A stretch of 64,000 nucleotides of DNA. Source: a virus. The stretch covers positions 1-64,000 of the IMG/VR virus record IMGVR_UViG_3300032246_002701; one strand, 5' to 3'. Below are positions 17,460 to 24,650 of this stretch, in pieces (position 1 is the first letter of the stretch; every line of letters begins with the position of its first letter). The translations under genes were made by a program, and so were the position numbers. The notes under the pieces were generated by a model, which was not told where the DNA came from, searched no databases, and worked only from the letters and a program-made list of their open reading frames with translations.

Positions 17460-18221
17460 ATGAAAAATTATAAAATTTATTGCCATACTATTAATAATAA
17501 AAAATACATAGGTTATACAGAAAAAGATATTGAAGAAAGATTAAATGAACATATTAAGGATAGTAAGAAAGGATCCGAAACTCATTTTCACAGAGCCATT
17601 AGAAAATACGGAAGCGATTGTATAATAACTGAAAAAATAGATGAATCGTTAACAGAAGAAGAAGCCAAATTAAAAGAAATTTATTATATAAATTATTTTG
17701 ACGCTTATAAAAATGGATATAATATGACGCCCGGAGGTTCAGGAGGAAATACAAAATCCAAATATTCAAAATCTCAAATGGAAAACTGGAGTTCGAATAG
17801 AAAAAGATTAAGTTCCGGAATGAATAATGGAAACGCAAAACCAAATATTAAAAAAGAGGACATTATTACAGAATTATATAATTTTGTTAGAGATGAAAAT
17901 AGAATAGGAAGCAATATACTTAGAAAAGAAATTGATCAATTATTAAAAGAAAAATTGAACATAAGTAGTACAATGTTAAAAAATCGAGGAATTAAAAACC
18001 ATTCAGAACTAATTCGATTAGTTAATGAAAAATTAGGAACTGAAGATAGCATTGAATATGATCCATATTATCGAAGCCCTTCACAAAGACTATATGCTTC
18101 GAGATCATCATCGACGTGGGCGTGGGTTACTGATGGTTTACAAAATAAAAGAATCAAAGAAGAAGACATAATAATTTTTTTACAAAAAAACAAAGGTTAT
18201 AAGCAGGGAAGAAAACTATGA
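17460..18221 (+). CDS. GIY-YIG homing endonuclease
   Basis: 253 residues. The GIY-YIG nuclease domain occupies about 1-95: KIYCH and KYIGYT carry the two conserved Tyr strands, the Arg lies in EERLNEH and the metal-binding Glu in LKEIYYINYF. Residues 100-253 form a Lys/Asn-rich DNA-binding region with a helical repeat and a C-terminal RLYASRSSSTWAWVTDG motif. The gene interrupts nrdA between codons for the active-site cysteines. Its stop overlaps the start of the nrdA C-terminal fragment (ATGA). Its base composition is more AT-rich than its flanks, consistent with acquisition as a mobile gene. Confidence 0.9.
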   Translation: MKNYKIYCHTINNKKYIGYTEKDIEERLNEHIKDSKKGSETHFHRAIRKYGSDCIITEKIDESLTEEEAKLKEIYYINYFDAYKNGYNMTPGGSGGNTKSKYSKSQMENWSSNRKRLSSGMNNGNAKPNIKKEDIITELYNFVRDENRIGSNILRKEIDQLLKEKLNISSTMLKNRGIKNHSELIRLVNEKLGTEDSIEYDPYYRSPSQRLYASRSSSTWAWVTDGLQNKRIKEEDIIIFLQKNKGYKQGRKL

Positions 18222-19204
18222 AAATAATTAAAAAAGAATGTACCAGAAGAGAAGGTCGTGTGGCCTTATGTACCTTAGGGTCGATCAATTGGGGTGCATT
18301 CCGTAACCCGCAGGATATGAGAAAAGCCTGTCGTGTATTAGTACGCAGTTTGAGCAATCTACTCAACTATCAAGATTTCTTATCAGTACAAAGTCGACTG
18401 GCCAATCAAGATTTTGAACCACTAGGTGTAGGTATCACCAACTTAGCCTATTGGCACGCTCGACGTAACTTCAAGTACGGTGAAGAGAATAGTCTTGCTG
18501 AAGTCAAACGCTGGATGGAACATCAGGCCCACTACTTAATTGAATCCAGTGTTGAACTGGCTCAAGAACGTGGTGCCTGTGCTCGCAGTGAGCATACCTA
18601 TTATGGTCGTGGAGTATTTCCTTGGGAGCGTAGAAATCCTAATGTTAACGAACTAACAGATTTCACACCTAGTCTAGATTGGGAGCCACTTCGTGAGCGT
18701 ATGAAACAATATGGAATTCGTAATGCTACACTAATGGCAGTGGCTCCTGTGGAGTCGAGCAGTGTGGTACTAAACAGCACCAACGGCATTGAAATGCCCA
18801 TGGAGTTAATTTCGGTTAAGGAAAGCAAGGCAGGATCGTTTGTTCAAGTGGTCCCAGAATATCGTCGACTGAAAAATCGTTATCAACTGATGTGGGATCA
18901 AACTGATTGTGTGGGTTATTTGAAAACTGCTGCGGTTTTGGCCGCATACATTGATCAAAGCCTAAGCACCAACACTTTCTATTCGCCAAAACATTTTAAA
19001 GATGGCAAAGTTCCCGGAACCTTGATTGCTAAGAATTTAATGTTAGCCTATAGATGGGGAATTAAAACTATATATTATTCACTAATAGATAAAGTAGGTT
19101 CTAAAAATGTGTTAAACACACAGACTTCTAATCAGTCAGAGTTGCAACCAGTTACAGTATATGCTGAGTCAGATGATGAGGATTGTTTGGCCTGTAAGTT
19201 ATAA
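18218..19204 (+). CDS. nrdA: Ribonucleotide reductase alpha, C-terminal fragment
   Basis: 328 residues. After a short foreign leader (MKIIKKECTRREG) NrdA homology resumes at RVALCTLGSINWG, where Cys18 is the second redox cysteine (C462 in E. coli). WGIKTIYYSLID near 283-294 carries the Tyr pair of the radical path (Y730/Y731), and the C-terminal DCLACKL provides the shuttle cysteines. With the 15896 fragment all catalytic residues are present, so the two parts probably form one working subunit. Translation is coupled to the endonuclease by an ATGA overlap. A class II aldolase gene follows 16 bases later. Confidence 0.9.
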   Translation: MKIIKKECTRREGRVALCTLGSINWGAFRNPQDMRKACRVLVRSLSNLLNYQDFLSVQSRLANQDFEPLGVGITNLAYWHARRNFKYGEENSLAEVKRWMEHQAHYLIESSVELAQERGACARSEHTYYGRGVFPWERRNPNVNELTDFTPSLDWEPLRERMKQYGIRNATLMAVAPVESSSVVLNSTNGIEMPMELISVKESKAGSFVQVVPEYRRLKNRYQLMWDQTDCVGYLKTAAVLAAYIDQSLSTNTFYSPKHFKDGKVPGTLIAKNLMLAYRWGIKTIYYSLIDKVGSKNVLNTQTSNQSELQPVTVYAESDDEDCLACKL

Positions 19205-19220
19205 AGGATAAAAATTTTAA

Positions 19221-19856
19221 ATGTTAGAAACTATATCTGAATTATTTCAGGAGGCTTATCGCCGCAATTGGATTACTGCTCGTGATGGTAATGCCAGTAT
19301 ACGATGGAAGGACCGTGATCATTTTTTTATCACACCTTCGGGTGTGCGTAAGAAAACCTTACAACCTGATCAGTTCAAGAAGATTGGTATCATGTACCAA
19401 CCTGTGGAGCGTTGGAACTGGACAGAGTTAGATTATACTGATATTAGCAAGAATCTACGACCCAGTGGAGAGATTCCTTTACATTTTGGATTACAAAAGC
19501 GCATGGGTCAACATAGCGGTGATGTGCGTGTGGTAGTACATGTGCATCCAACCTACTGTATTGCGGCCATGCATGCCGGTATTGACCTAAGTAAGATCAG
19601 CGATGCGTTCCCAGAACTAAATCGTTATACTCGGGTAGCACCCAACGTGGGCGACGTAGCTCCCATCAGTCAAGAGCTTGCTGACGAGTGTCATAAGAAT
19701 TTAAAGTTAGATCGAGATGGTAATATTGCTTATGACATTGTAGGTATTAAAGGACATGGAGTAGTTGCTATTGATACAAGTCCATGGCGGGCGTTTGAAC
19801 ATATCGAGAGGTGCGAACATATAGCCAAGATCATTTTAGCCAGCGGGAAATACTAA
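19221..19856 (+). CDS. Class II aldolase/adducin-family protein
   Basis: 211 residues with the family signature: RDGNASIR near 20-27 and FITPSGVRKK near 36-45 (phosphate-binding loop), SGEIPLHFGLQ near 83-93 with the catalytic Glu, VVHVHPTYC near 106-114 with two zinc His, and IERCEHIAK near 196-204 with the third His. Members include fuculose-phosphate aldolase, ribulose-phosphate epimerase and methylthioribulose-phosphate dehydratase (MtnB). The substrate here cannot be told. It lies inside the nucleotide-reductase block between nrdA and nrdB, unusual for this family. Confidence 0.8.
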   Translation: MLETISELFQEAYRRNWITARDGNASIRWKDRDHFFITPSGVRKKTLQPDQFKKIGIMYQPVERWNWTELDYTDISKNLRPSGEIPLHFGLQKRMGQHSGDVRVVVHVHPTYCIAAMHAGIDLSKISDAFPELNRYTRVAPNVGDVAPISQELADECHKNLKLDRDGNIAYDIVGIKGHGVVAIDTSPWRAFEHIERCEHIAKIILASGKY

Positions 19857-19864
19857 TTTTACAT

Positions 19865-19908
19865 TTATGCTTTAAAGGATAAATACTTTATCGCAATGAA
19901 GGCATAAT
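19865..19908 (+). promoter_or_regulatory. Late promoter in hairpin before the HNH endonuclease
   Basis: TTATGC (19865-19870) pairs with GCATAA (19902-19907), with an inner stem TAAAG (19873-19877) / CTTTA (19886-19890). GATAAATA (19878-19885) forms the central loop. The 3' arm ends one base before the ATG. Same logic as the GIY-YIG gene, weaker stem. Confidence 0.45.
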
Positions 19909-20601
19909 ATGAGAAACAGAGAATATATAAAAATTTATAAACAACATTATGGAGAGATACCTAGAGACTCACAAGGAAGATCCTACGACATACATCATAT
20001 TGACGGGAATTACACCAACAACGATATATCCAATCTAGTAGCATTGAGCATAGAAGAACATTTTAATTTACACAAAAAACAAGAGGATTGGGGTGCAGCT
20101 TGGTCTGTTGCAAAAAGATTGAAAGTTAGCCAGCAGGAAAAAAGTGAAATTTCTAGAAATTCAAATTTAGCTCGTGCCAAAGCTGGAACTCACTGGAGTC
20201 AAGTAACTAGCAAGAACGGAACTCACCCATTTCAAAATTTAGAATTTCAAAGAAAAATGATGGATAAATGTTTATCTAATGGAACACACTCTGCTCATCA
20301 GACTTGGACCTGTGAAAAATGTAATAAAACCGGTAAACATATGGTCAATTACAGTAGATATCATGGTGATAATTGTGGAGTAGTTAGTGTGTCGCAAGGT
20401 AGAGTTTGGGTGAATAACGGATTAGTCAGTAAGATGATTAACAAGAATGAGTTGGAACAGTTAAAAACAGAGGGTTGGGTAGCAGGGAGAGGATCAGCAG
20501 AATTGACACCCAGACGTGCAAATGCTAATGGAGCCACAGGCCGGGCTGATCCGTATGTTAGAAAAACAAACAGACCGTATAACAGAAAAGAGAAAAAATA
20601 A
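19909..20601 (+). CDS. HNH homing endonuclease
   Basis: 230 residues. The HNH core is YDIHHIDGNYTNNDISNL near 28-45 followed by EEHFNLH; the His pair and Asn are visible. A basic middle region and a CEKCNKTGKH Cys pair near 133-142 may bind DNA or zinc, and the C-terminus is Arg/Lys-rich. The gene is free-standing, placed between the aldolase and nrdB, and its stop overlaps the nrdB start (TAATG). In T4-like phages such genes spread by cutting nearby conserved genes, so nrdB or the intergenic site is the probable target. Confidence 0.85.
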   Translation: MRNREYIKIYKQHYGEIPRDSQGRSYDIHHIDGNYTNNDISNLVALSIEEHFNLHKKQEDWGAAWSVAKRLKVSQQEKSEISRNSNLARAKAGTHWSQVTSKNGTHPFQNLEFQRKMMDKCLSNGTHSAHQTWTCEKCNKTGKHMVNYSRYHGDNCGVVSVSQGRVWVNNGLVSKMINKNELEQLKTEGWVAGRGSAELTPRRANANGATGRADPYVRKTNRPYNRKEKK

Positions 20602-21701
20602 TGAGCAAAGCACAGTATGACATCAGCAAGCAGACTAATTATCTTAAAAGAAAAATGTTTCTAGATCCAGAGGGTCCGGTAACTGTACAAAGATTTGAAG
20701 AAGTTAAATATCCTAAGATTCAAAAGTTCGAAGAGTTAGCCCGTGGCTTCTTTTGGGTTCCAGAAGAGATCAGTCTCACCAAAGACAAGATGGATCACAA
20801 AGAAGCCACTGAAGCAATTAAACATATCTTTACCAGTAATCTACTACGTCAGACTGCATTAGACAGCATTCAAGGCCGCGCACCTAGCCAAGTTTTTAGT
20901 CCAGTGATTTCAATCCCTGAGTTAGAAGCACTGGTCTGCAATTGGAACTTTTTTGAGACAAACATTCACTCAAAGAGTTACAGTCACATTATTAGGAATG
21001 TTTATGGTGTGCCCAAAGAAGAGTTCAACAAAATTCACGACACGGCTGAAATTGTTAATATGGCTGCTAATATTGGTCGCTACTATGAAGATCTTCATAC
21101 TCTCAACTGCCGTAAAGAGTTGGGTCAAGAAGTTGATGAATTTCTTCACAAGCGAGCCATATGGATGGCCCTACATGCATCCTACGCTCTCGAGGCCCTA
21201 CGGTTCATGGTATCATTTGCCACTAGTCTGGCTATGGTAGAAAACAAGATCTATATTGGTAATGGAAATATTATCAGTCTTATTCTACAAGATGAATTAC
21301 TGCACACAGAGTGGACAGCCTGGCTAATCAATAATGTGGTCAAGGATGACAGTGATTTTGCTAAATTACAAGAACAGTGTGCAGACGAAGTTTATAAACT
21401 ATACATGGAAGTGATTCAAGAAGAAAAAGGTTGGGCAGATTACTTGTTTAAAAAGGGAGTGGTCATTGGATTAAATTCCACAATATTAAAAGACTTTGTG
21501 GACTATACCGCATTTACTCGTCTTAAAGATATTGGAATTAAATATCTGGAAGATCATCCTAAAACTAGCCCTATACCTTGGTTTAACAAACATGTTAATA
21601 TTAATAAAAAACAAACTGCTCTACAGGAAAACGAAAGTACCAATTATGTTATTGGGGTAATGAGTGATGCTGTAGATTATGATCAATTACCAGATTTATG
21701 A
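20601..21701 (+). CDS. nrdB: Ribonucleotide reductase beta subunit
   Basis: 366 residues, class I diiron radical subunit. Ligand motifs: PEEISLTKDK near 51-60, WNFFETNIHSKSYSHI near 114-129 with Glu, His and the radical Tyr, EIVNMAANIGRYYEDLH near 150-166, and QDELLHTEW near 229-237 with the last Glu-His pair. The first Glu-His spacing reads E-T-N-I-H, one residue longer than E. coli ETIH; I do not know whether this is usual in phage NrdB. It supplies the tyrosyl radical to the split NrdA. Translation is coupled to the HNH gene upstream. Confidence 0.93.
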   Translation: MSKAQYDISKQTNYLKRKMFLDPEGPVTVQRFEEVKYPKIQKFEELARGFFWVPEEISLTKDKMDHKEATEAIKHIFTSNLLRQTALDSIQGRAPSQVFSPVISIPELEALVCNWNFFETNIHSKSYSHIIRNVYGVPKEEFNKIHDTAEIVNMAANIGRYYEDLHTLNCRKELGQEVDEFLHKRAIWMALHASYALEALRFMVSFATSLAMVENKIYIGNGNIISLILQDELLHTEWTAWLINNVVKDDSDFAKLQEQCADEVYKLYMEVIQEEKGWADYLFKKGVVIGLNSTILKDFVDYTAFTRLKDIGIKYLEDHPKTSPIPWFNKHVNINKKQTALQENESTNYVIGVMSDAVDYDQLPDL

Positions 21702-21711
21702 GAGAACAAAT

Positions 21712-21882
21712 ATGGCAAAAATACAAGAAGAAATTATTATAATTAAATTAAGCAAATTACAAAAAACTAGTGTAGCCAATTCAGAAAGATTAATTGGTAA
21801 TGACTTTGCCACTAACCTTGAAGATATTGTTCAAGAATTAGTAGGCGATGGTGTTGTAGTTGAAGTTGAAACAGGAGAATAA
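21712..21882 (+). CDS. Small hypothetical protein after nrdB
   Basis: 56 residues starting MAKIQEEIII, chosen because an upstream in-frame ATG lies inside nrdB while this ATG has GAGAGAA before it. It is a beta-alpha-beta-like acidic protein. The gene ends 3 bases before glutaredoxin, so it belongs to the nucleotide-reductase operon. No family recognised. Confidence 0.55.
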   Translation: MAKIQEEIIIIKLSKLQKTSVANSERLIGNDFATNLEDIVQELVGDGVVVEVETGE

Positions 21883-21885
21883 ATT

Positions 21886-22131
21886 ATGACCAAAGCGGTA
21901 ATTTGGAGTAAGTATCATTGTCCTTTTTGTGATCAGGCCAAATCCCTGCTAAAACAAAAAGGCATAGAGTTTGAAGAACGTAAAATCGGAGATGGTTATA
22001 CTCGAGAACAATTGCTTGAATCTGTGCCCACAGCGAGAACTGTTCCACAAATTTTTATTGACGATCAATTGATCGGTGGTTTTACAGAATTAAAAAAGTT
22101 TTTTGAGGAACAGGTAGATAATGCCTCTTGA
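21886..22131 (+). CDS. Glutaredoxin
   Basis: 81 residues with the glutaredoxin active site CPFC at 12-15, the cis-Pro motif TVPQIFID near 52-59 and GG near 65-66. It would reduce the C-terminal cysteines of NrdA, like T4 NrdC. Its place just behind nrdA/nrdB supports this. AGGAG ends before the ATG. Confidence 0.9.
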   Translation: MTKAVIWSKYHCPFCDQAKSLLKQKGIEFEERKIGDGYTREQLLESVPTARTVPQIFIDDQLIGGFTELKKFFEEQVDNAS

Positions 22132-22282
22132 TCCACGAGATCAAAAAATTTCAAATCTGGAACAGCAGGTTAAAAAACTGTTGGATCAGATTAATCGAAT
22201 GAATCGACAAATTAGTTTTCTTGAAAGAGAAAATGCTCGAAGAAAACAAGATGTTAATCAATTAGCAAATAGAAAAGGATAA
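22121..22282 (+). CDS. Small coiled-coil protein (53 residues)
   Basis: A frame overlapping the end of glutaredoxin by 11 bases encodes MPLDPRDQKI followed by heptad-like Leu/Ile spacing (LEQQVKKLLDQI, ISFLEREN), a predicted two-heptad coiled coil. GAGGAA lies upstream and the next gene starts 2 bases after its stop. SlyX-like proteins have similar architecture, but identity is not claimed. Confidence 0.55.
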   Translation: MPLDPRDQKISNLEQQVKKLLDQINRMNRQISFLERENARRKQDVNQLANRKG

Positions 22283-22284
22283 AA

Positions 22285-22572
22285 ATGCTATTATCAAAAC
22301 CTATGAAAGCCGGAGAACCGGTTAGTATCAAACTGATCAGTGGTGAAGAAATTATCGCTAGACTAGAAGAAGAAACTGCGGATGCAGTAAAAATATATAA
22401 GCCCTTAATGGTTACTGTGGGAGCACAGGGTCTGGGCATGATGCCATTTATTTTTTTAAATGGATCGGATATTATTACTATTAAAATGCAACATATCATT
22501 GCTATGGGAGTTGCTAAAAAAGATGCAGCAGATCAATATGTTCAAGGTACCACTGGGATTGCACTCGCGTAA
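22285..22572 (+). CDS. Sm-like small protein
   Basis: 95 residues. Residues 10-45 (EPVSIKLISGEEIIARLEEE followed by a hydrophobic strand) look like the Sm1 strand pattern of an Sm/Lsm-like barrel, then IITIKMQHIIAMGVA near 62-76 resembles an Sm2 strand. Comparable proteins are common in large marine phages with unknown roles; RNA binding is possible but unproven. AAAAGGA before the ATG. Confidence 0.5.
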   Translation: MLLSKPMKAGEPVSIKLISGEEIIARLEEETADAVKIYKPLMVTVGAQGLGMMPFIFLNGSDIITIKMQHIIAMGVAKKDAADQYVQGTTGIALA

Positions 22573-22604
22573 ATATATCTACGTAATTTAAAAGGAGATC
22601 ATTT

Positions 22605-23435
22605 ATGCCATTTATTCGCCGACCGGTAGGAAGAAAGTTCGACACTTTACCCGGGGTGCAGGAACTTTACAAAAGTACCAATGTATTTGTAAACAATGTA
22701 CCAGTTGCACTATGGGACATACCAAATGGCACCGGCGGATCTTTTGACGGCGTAGATATTCCCAGTAATCCGTATACTGTTGAATATGCAGGAAATGTTA
22801 TTAACGAAGTTGGATCATTTGCCCCCCACGATGACCCGGATAGTACTGTGGTTAACTATGGAATTCCAGATAATACATCTCCGATAATTGAGGGTGCAAC
22901 AACTGATAATACCACTGCTACTAAACTTACTCCAATAGTCTCCCCCACTGTTTGTGGATCTTTTGCAACTGATCCGATCGATTACAACCAACAGTTAACA
23001 ACTAATTATACTATAGGTAGTCTTTCGACTAGAGCCTTTTTCAAACATAATATTGTTGCACAACACGGACTCACAGTTGCGGATATCATATGTAATCTTA
23101 AAGCAGTTGCGGAAATTCAATTGGAACCAATTCGAAAGAAATATCCTGGATTTCAGATCAATAGCGGATTTAGAAAAGGTGACAGCACGAGTCAACACGA
23201 GCGTGGGCAGGCCGTAGATATGCAATGGCTCGGACAGTCTGCAGCGGACTCTTTACTGATTGCTTATTGGATTAGAGATAATTTACCATTTGATCAAATG
23301 ATTTATGAACATGGAAACAATCGAGGAGTTTGGATACATGTCAGTTTCGATAGAAATAAAAAGAAACAAAAAGGTGAACTATTGACCATGCTCAGCGGCA
23401 GATATACATCGGGTTTAACTAATTTTTATGGCTAA
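22605..23435 (+). CDS. PAAR-like tip fused to M15 peptidase
   Basis: 276 residues. The first ~60 (KSTNVFVNNVPVALWD) resemble the strand pattern of PAAR-like spike tips; a Thr/Asn/Asp-rich linker follows; residues 150-265 form an M15 peptidase: SGFRKGDS near 187, SQHERGQAVDMQW with His198 and Asp205, and VWIHVSF with His245 as zinc ligands. This suggests a baseplate spike that carries a peptidoglycan-cutting D,D/L,D-peptidase for entry, rather than a lysis enzyme. A strong AAAGGAGA site and a late-type promoter (GTAAATAT, 22573-22580) precede it; AAAT...ATCT and AGATCATTT around the RBS can pair imperfectly. Confidence 0.7.
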   Translation: MPFIRRPVGRKFDTLPGVQELYKSTNVFVNNVPVALWDIPNGTGGSFDGVDIPSNPYTVEYAGNVINEVGSFAPHDDPDSTVVNYGIPDNTSPIIEGATTDNTTATKLTPIVSPTVCGSFATDPIDYNQQLTTNYTIGSLSTRAFFKHNIVAQHGLTVADIICNLKAVAEIQLEPIRKKYPGFQINSGFRKGDSTSQHERGQAVDMQWLGQSAADSLLIAYWIRDNLPFDQMIYEHGNNRGVWIHVSFDRNKKKQKGELLTMLSGRYTSGLTNFYG

Positions 23436-23440
23436 AAAGA

Positions 23441-23513
23441 ATTTGTGAGAGCATGTGCATGGCACTGAGTATGGTGAGAGACCGGGAGGTAGAGGGGGCC
23501 AAAACTCACAAAT
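23441..23513 (+). repeat. G-rich segment bounded by a 9-bp inverted repeat
   Basis: ATTTGTGAG (23441-23449) and CTCACAAAT (23505-23513) are perfect complements. Between them lies a purine/G-rich stretch (GAGACCGGGAGGTAGAGGGGG) unlike the AT-rich surroundings. It sits between the M15 gene and a sigma70-type promoter. It may be a structured RNA, an origin-like site or a processing signal. Confidence 0.45.
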
Positions 23514-23539
23514 CCCCTCAAATTTTGGTAAAATATCGA

Positions 23540-23568
23540 TTGACACAGCCCAAATTTCTGTGTATAAT
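23540..23568 (+). promoter_or_regulatory. Consensus sigma70 (early) promoter
   Basis: TTGACA, 17-base spacer, TATAAT: a perfect consensus promoter for host RNA polymerase. It would drive the 48-residue gene, the DUF2452 gene and probably the tmRNA locus. Confidence 0.85.
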
Positions 23569-23613
23569 ATACATATAGGCTAATAAATTAACTTACTTTA
23601 AAAGGCTAATGCT

Positions 23614-23760
23614 ATGTACCAGTTTCGAGTTTGGGTTCGTCTTAACCAGTATCAAACTGCTGATATTGTGATTAATGCCAACAATGATTGGGAAGCCAAA
23701 CTACTCGCAGAAGGCATGTACGGTCAAGGTAATGTGCTTAATTATACTCGAATTAATTAA
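23614..23760 (+). CDS. Small phage protein (48 residues)
   Basis: The first gene behind a perfect sigma70 promoter encodes MYQFRVWVRLNQYQTADIV and ends in a TAATG overlap with the DUF2452 gene. AAAAGG lies upstream of the ATG. A beta-rich start and a helical middle (DWEAKLLAEGMYG). Early expression and coupling support it as a real gene. Function unknown. Confidence 0.6.
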   Translation: MYQFRVWVRLNQYQTADIVINANNDWEAKLLAEGMYGQGNVLNYTRIN

Positions 23761-24260
23761 TGAGTGAAGAAGAGGCTGACAGGTCAAATTTAGCCAAAGG
23801 CCAAAATAGTTTCGATATTGCACCAGGGGGATCTTTGGTGCAATTTTTTAACAGAAACTCCACCCCTTATCCTGTTGAAGTAGGCGGCCCAAAGTTTGAC
23901 CTGGTCCCTGTGACCAAACAGAAAGATGTCATGCTCAATGTGGCCAGATTACATGCCCGCCAAGAGTATGATCGAATTATGCAATTGGTTTCAGTGCTGC
24001 AAGAACAGGCCGCTCAAATTAAACGTCGGTTAGATGTAACAGATCAAGTTTACGCAGCGGAATATCAGTTTCAAGTTCATCACGGTAGTTGTTATTGGTT
24101 GGCCGTTGACACCAGACGGGAAAAGACTATACTATGTCATATGGGTCCTACAGAGTGGAGTACAGGTGCACCTGATCACTACGAGTATTTGGCCCGCGTT
24201 AAGTTTTTGGGAGACCATACTTGGATTGAAGTGGACCATGATGGCAACCCAATATGGTGA
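23760..24260 (+). CDS. DUF2452 family protein
   Basis: 166 residues. From about 55 onward (LHARQEYDRIMQLVSVLQ, then FQVHHGSCYWL and GPTEWSTGAPDHYEYLARV) the sequence follows the DUF2452 pattern, a family also present in eukaryotes (human C1orf50) whose function is unknown. The central helix is followed by a beta region with conserved His, Tyr and Trp. The gene is transcribed from the sigma70 promoter at 23540, so early. Its stop codon overlaps the first base pairs of the tmRNA-like element behind it. Confidence 0.75.
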   Translation: MSEEEADRSNLAKGQNSFDIAPGGSLVQFFNRNSTPYPVEVGGPKFDLVPVTKQKDVMLNVARLHARQEYDRIMQLVSVLQEQAAQIKRRLDVTDQVYAAEYQFQVHHGSCYWLAVDTRREKTILCHMGPTEWSTGAPDHYEYLARVKFLGDHTWIEVDHDGNPIW

Positions 24261-24410
24261 ATAAATAAAAGTATTCGTTGAAGGTAGAAGTATAAGGGCA
24301 AGACGCGGCTCTCGGATGCCGCCATCTTCACCAGAAGCACATACGCCGATAGCAGGCGACTAAGGCAGCTATGCGAAATCTTAGTTTTATGTGTGCTTCT
24401 GATGGAGATG
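24257..24410 (+). ncRNA. Degenerate permuted tmRNA, acceptor copy 1
   Basis: 24257-24333 aligns along its whole length with the acceptor piece of the intact tmRNA at 24694. It has a T-arm-like hairpin (GCGGC 24305-24309 / GCCGC 24318-24322), but its loop has 8 bases and lacks TTCGANT. The 3' acceptor strand CATCTTC (24323-24329) plus ACCA pairs with GGAGATG at 24404-24410. The intervening sequence forms a 10-bp stem (24334-24343 / 24390-24399). No tag-coding domain follows; a small gene does. Probably a decayed duplicate, though compensatory pairing is retained. Confidence 0.6.
24358..24398 (+). repeat. 41-base direct repeat, copy 1
   Basis: Identical over 41 bases to 24650-24690. It forms its own hairpin (ACTAAG / CTTAGT) and ends in TGTGCTT, which pairs with AAGCACA behind each CCA end. 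In copy 1 it is the 3' part of the intervening sequence. Confidence 0.9.
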
Positions 24411-24434
24411 CCAACTCCACCATAAGGAGATTTT

Positions 24435-24581
24435 ATGAAGAAAACATTTTTATGTGAACTTGAAAAAGATGACAAAGTTTGTAAAGCCATTGTAAGAGCC
24501 AATGATATGGAAGAAGCAGTTAGAAATTTATCACTAAATTGGCGAGTAATTAGCATAAAAGAACATCAAATCTCTTTATGA
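24435..24581 (+). CDS. Small protein inside the tmRNA locus (48 residues)
   Basis: ATG preceded by a strong AAGGAGA site encodes MKKTFLCELEKDDKVCK and a helical C-terminal half ending in HQISL. It lies where the coding piece of the first tmRNA copy would be expected, so it may have replaced it. No similarity recognised. A truncated 5' tmRNA fragment begins 8 bases after its stop. Confidence 0.55.
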   Translation: MKKTFLCELEKDDKVCKAIVRANDMEEAVRNLSLNWRVISIKEHQISL

Positions 24582-24588
24582 TGAGCCT

Positions 24589-24650
24589 GACCAGGTTTCG
24601 ACGTGGTGATCAGTATGAACCTGGAGAATCGGCAAAGCAGAAGCCGTTAG
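24589..24650 (+). pseudogene. tmRNA 5'-domain fragment
   Basis: 62 bases identical at 60 positions to the intact tmRNA 5' domain (24845-24906), including GGTTTCGACG. The 5' acceptor strand is missing and the tag reading frame is absent; the fragment runs straight into copy 2 of the 41-base repeat. It keeps a perfect CCAGGTT / AACCTGG pairing that is imperfect in the intact copy. Confidence 0.75.

Noticed and set aside
20900-21000. A sequence error in nrdB giving an extra residue in the Glu-x-x-His motif
   Set aside because: The extra codon keeps the frame and the surrounding motif is intact, so a real variant is more likely than an error.
24257-24410. A normal tRNA gene
   Set aside because: A T-arm-like hairpin and CCA are present, but no D-arm or anticodon arm can be found and the halves are in reverse order.
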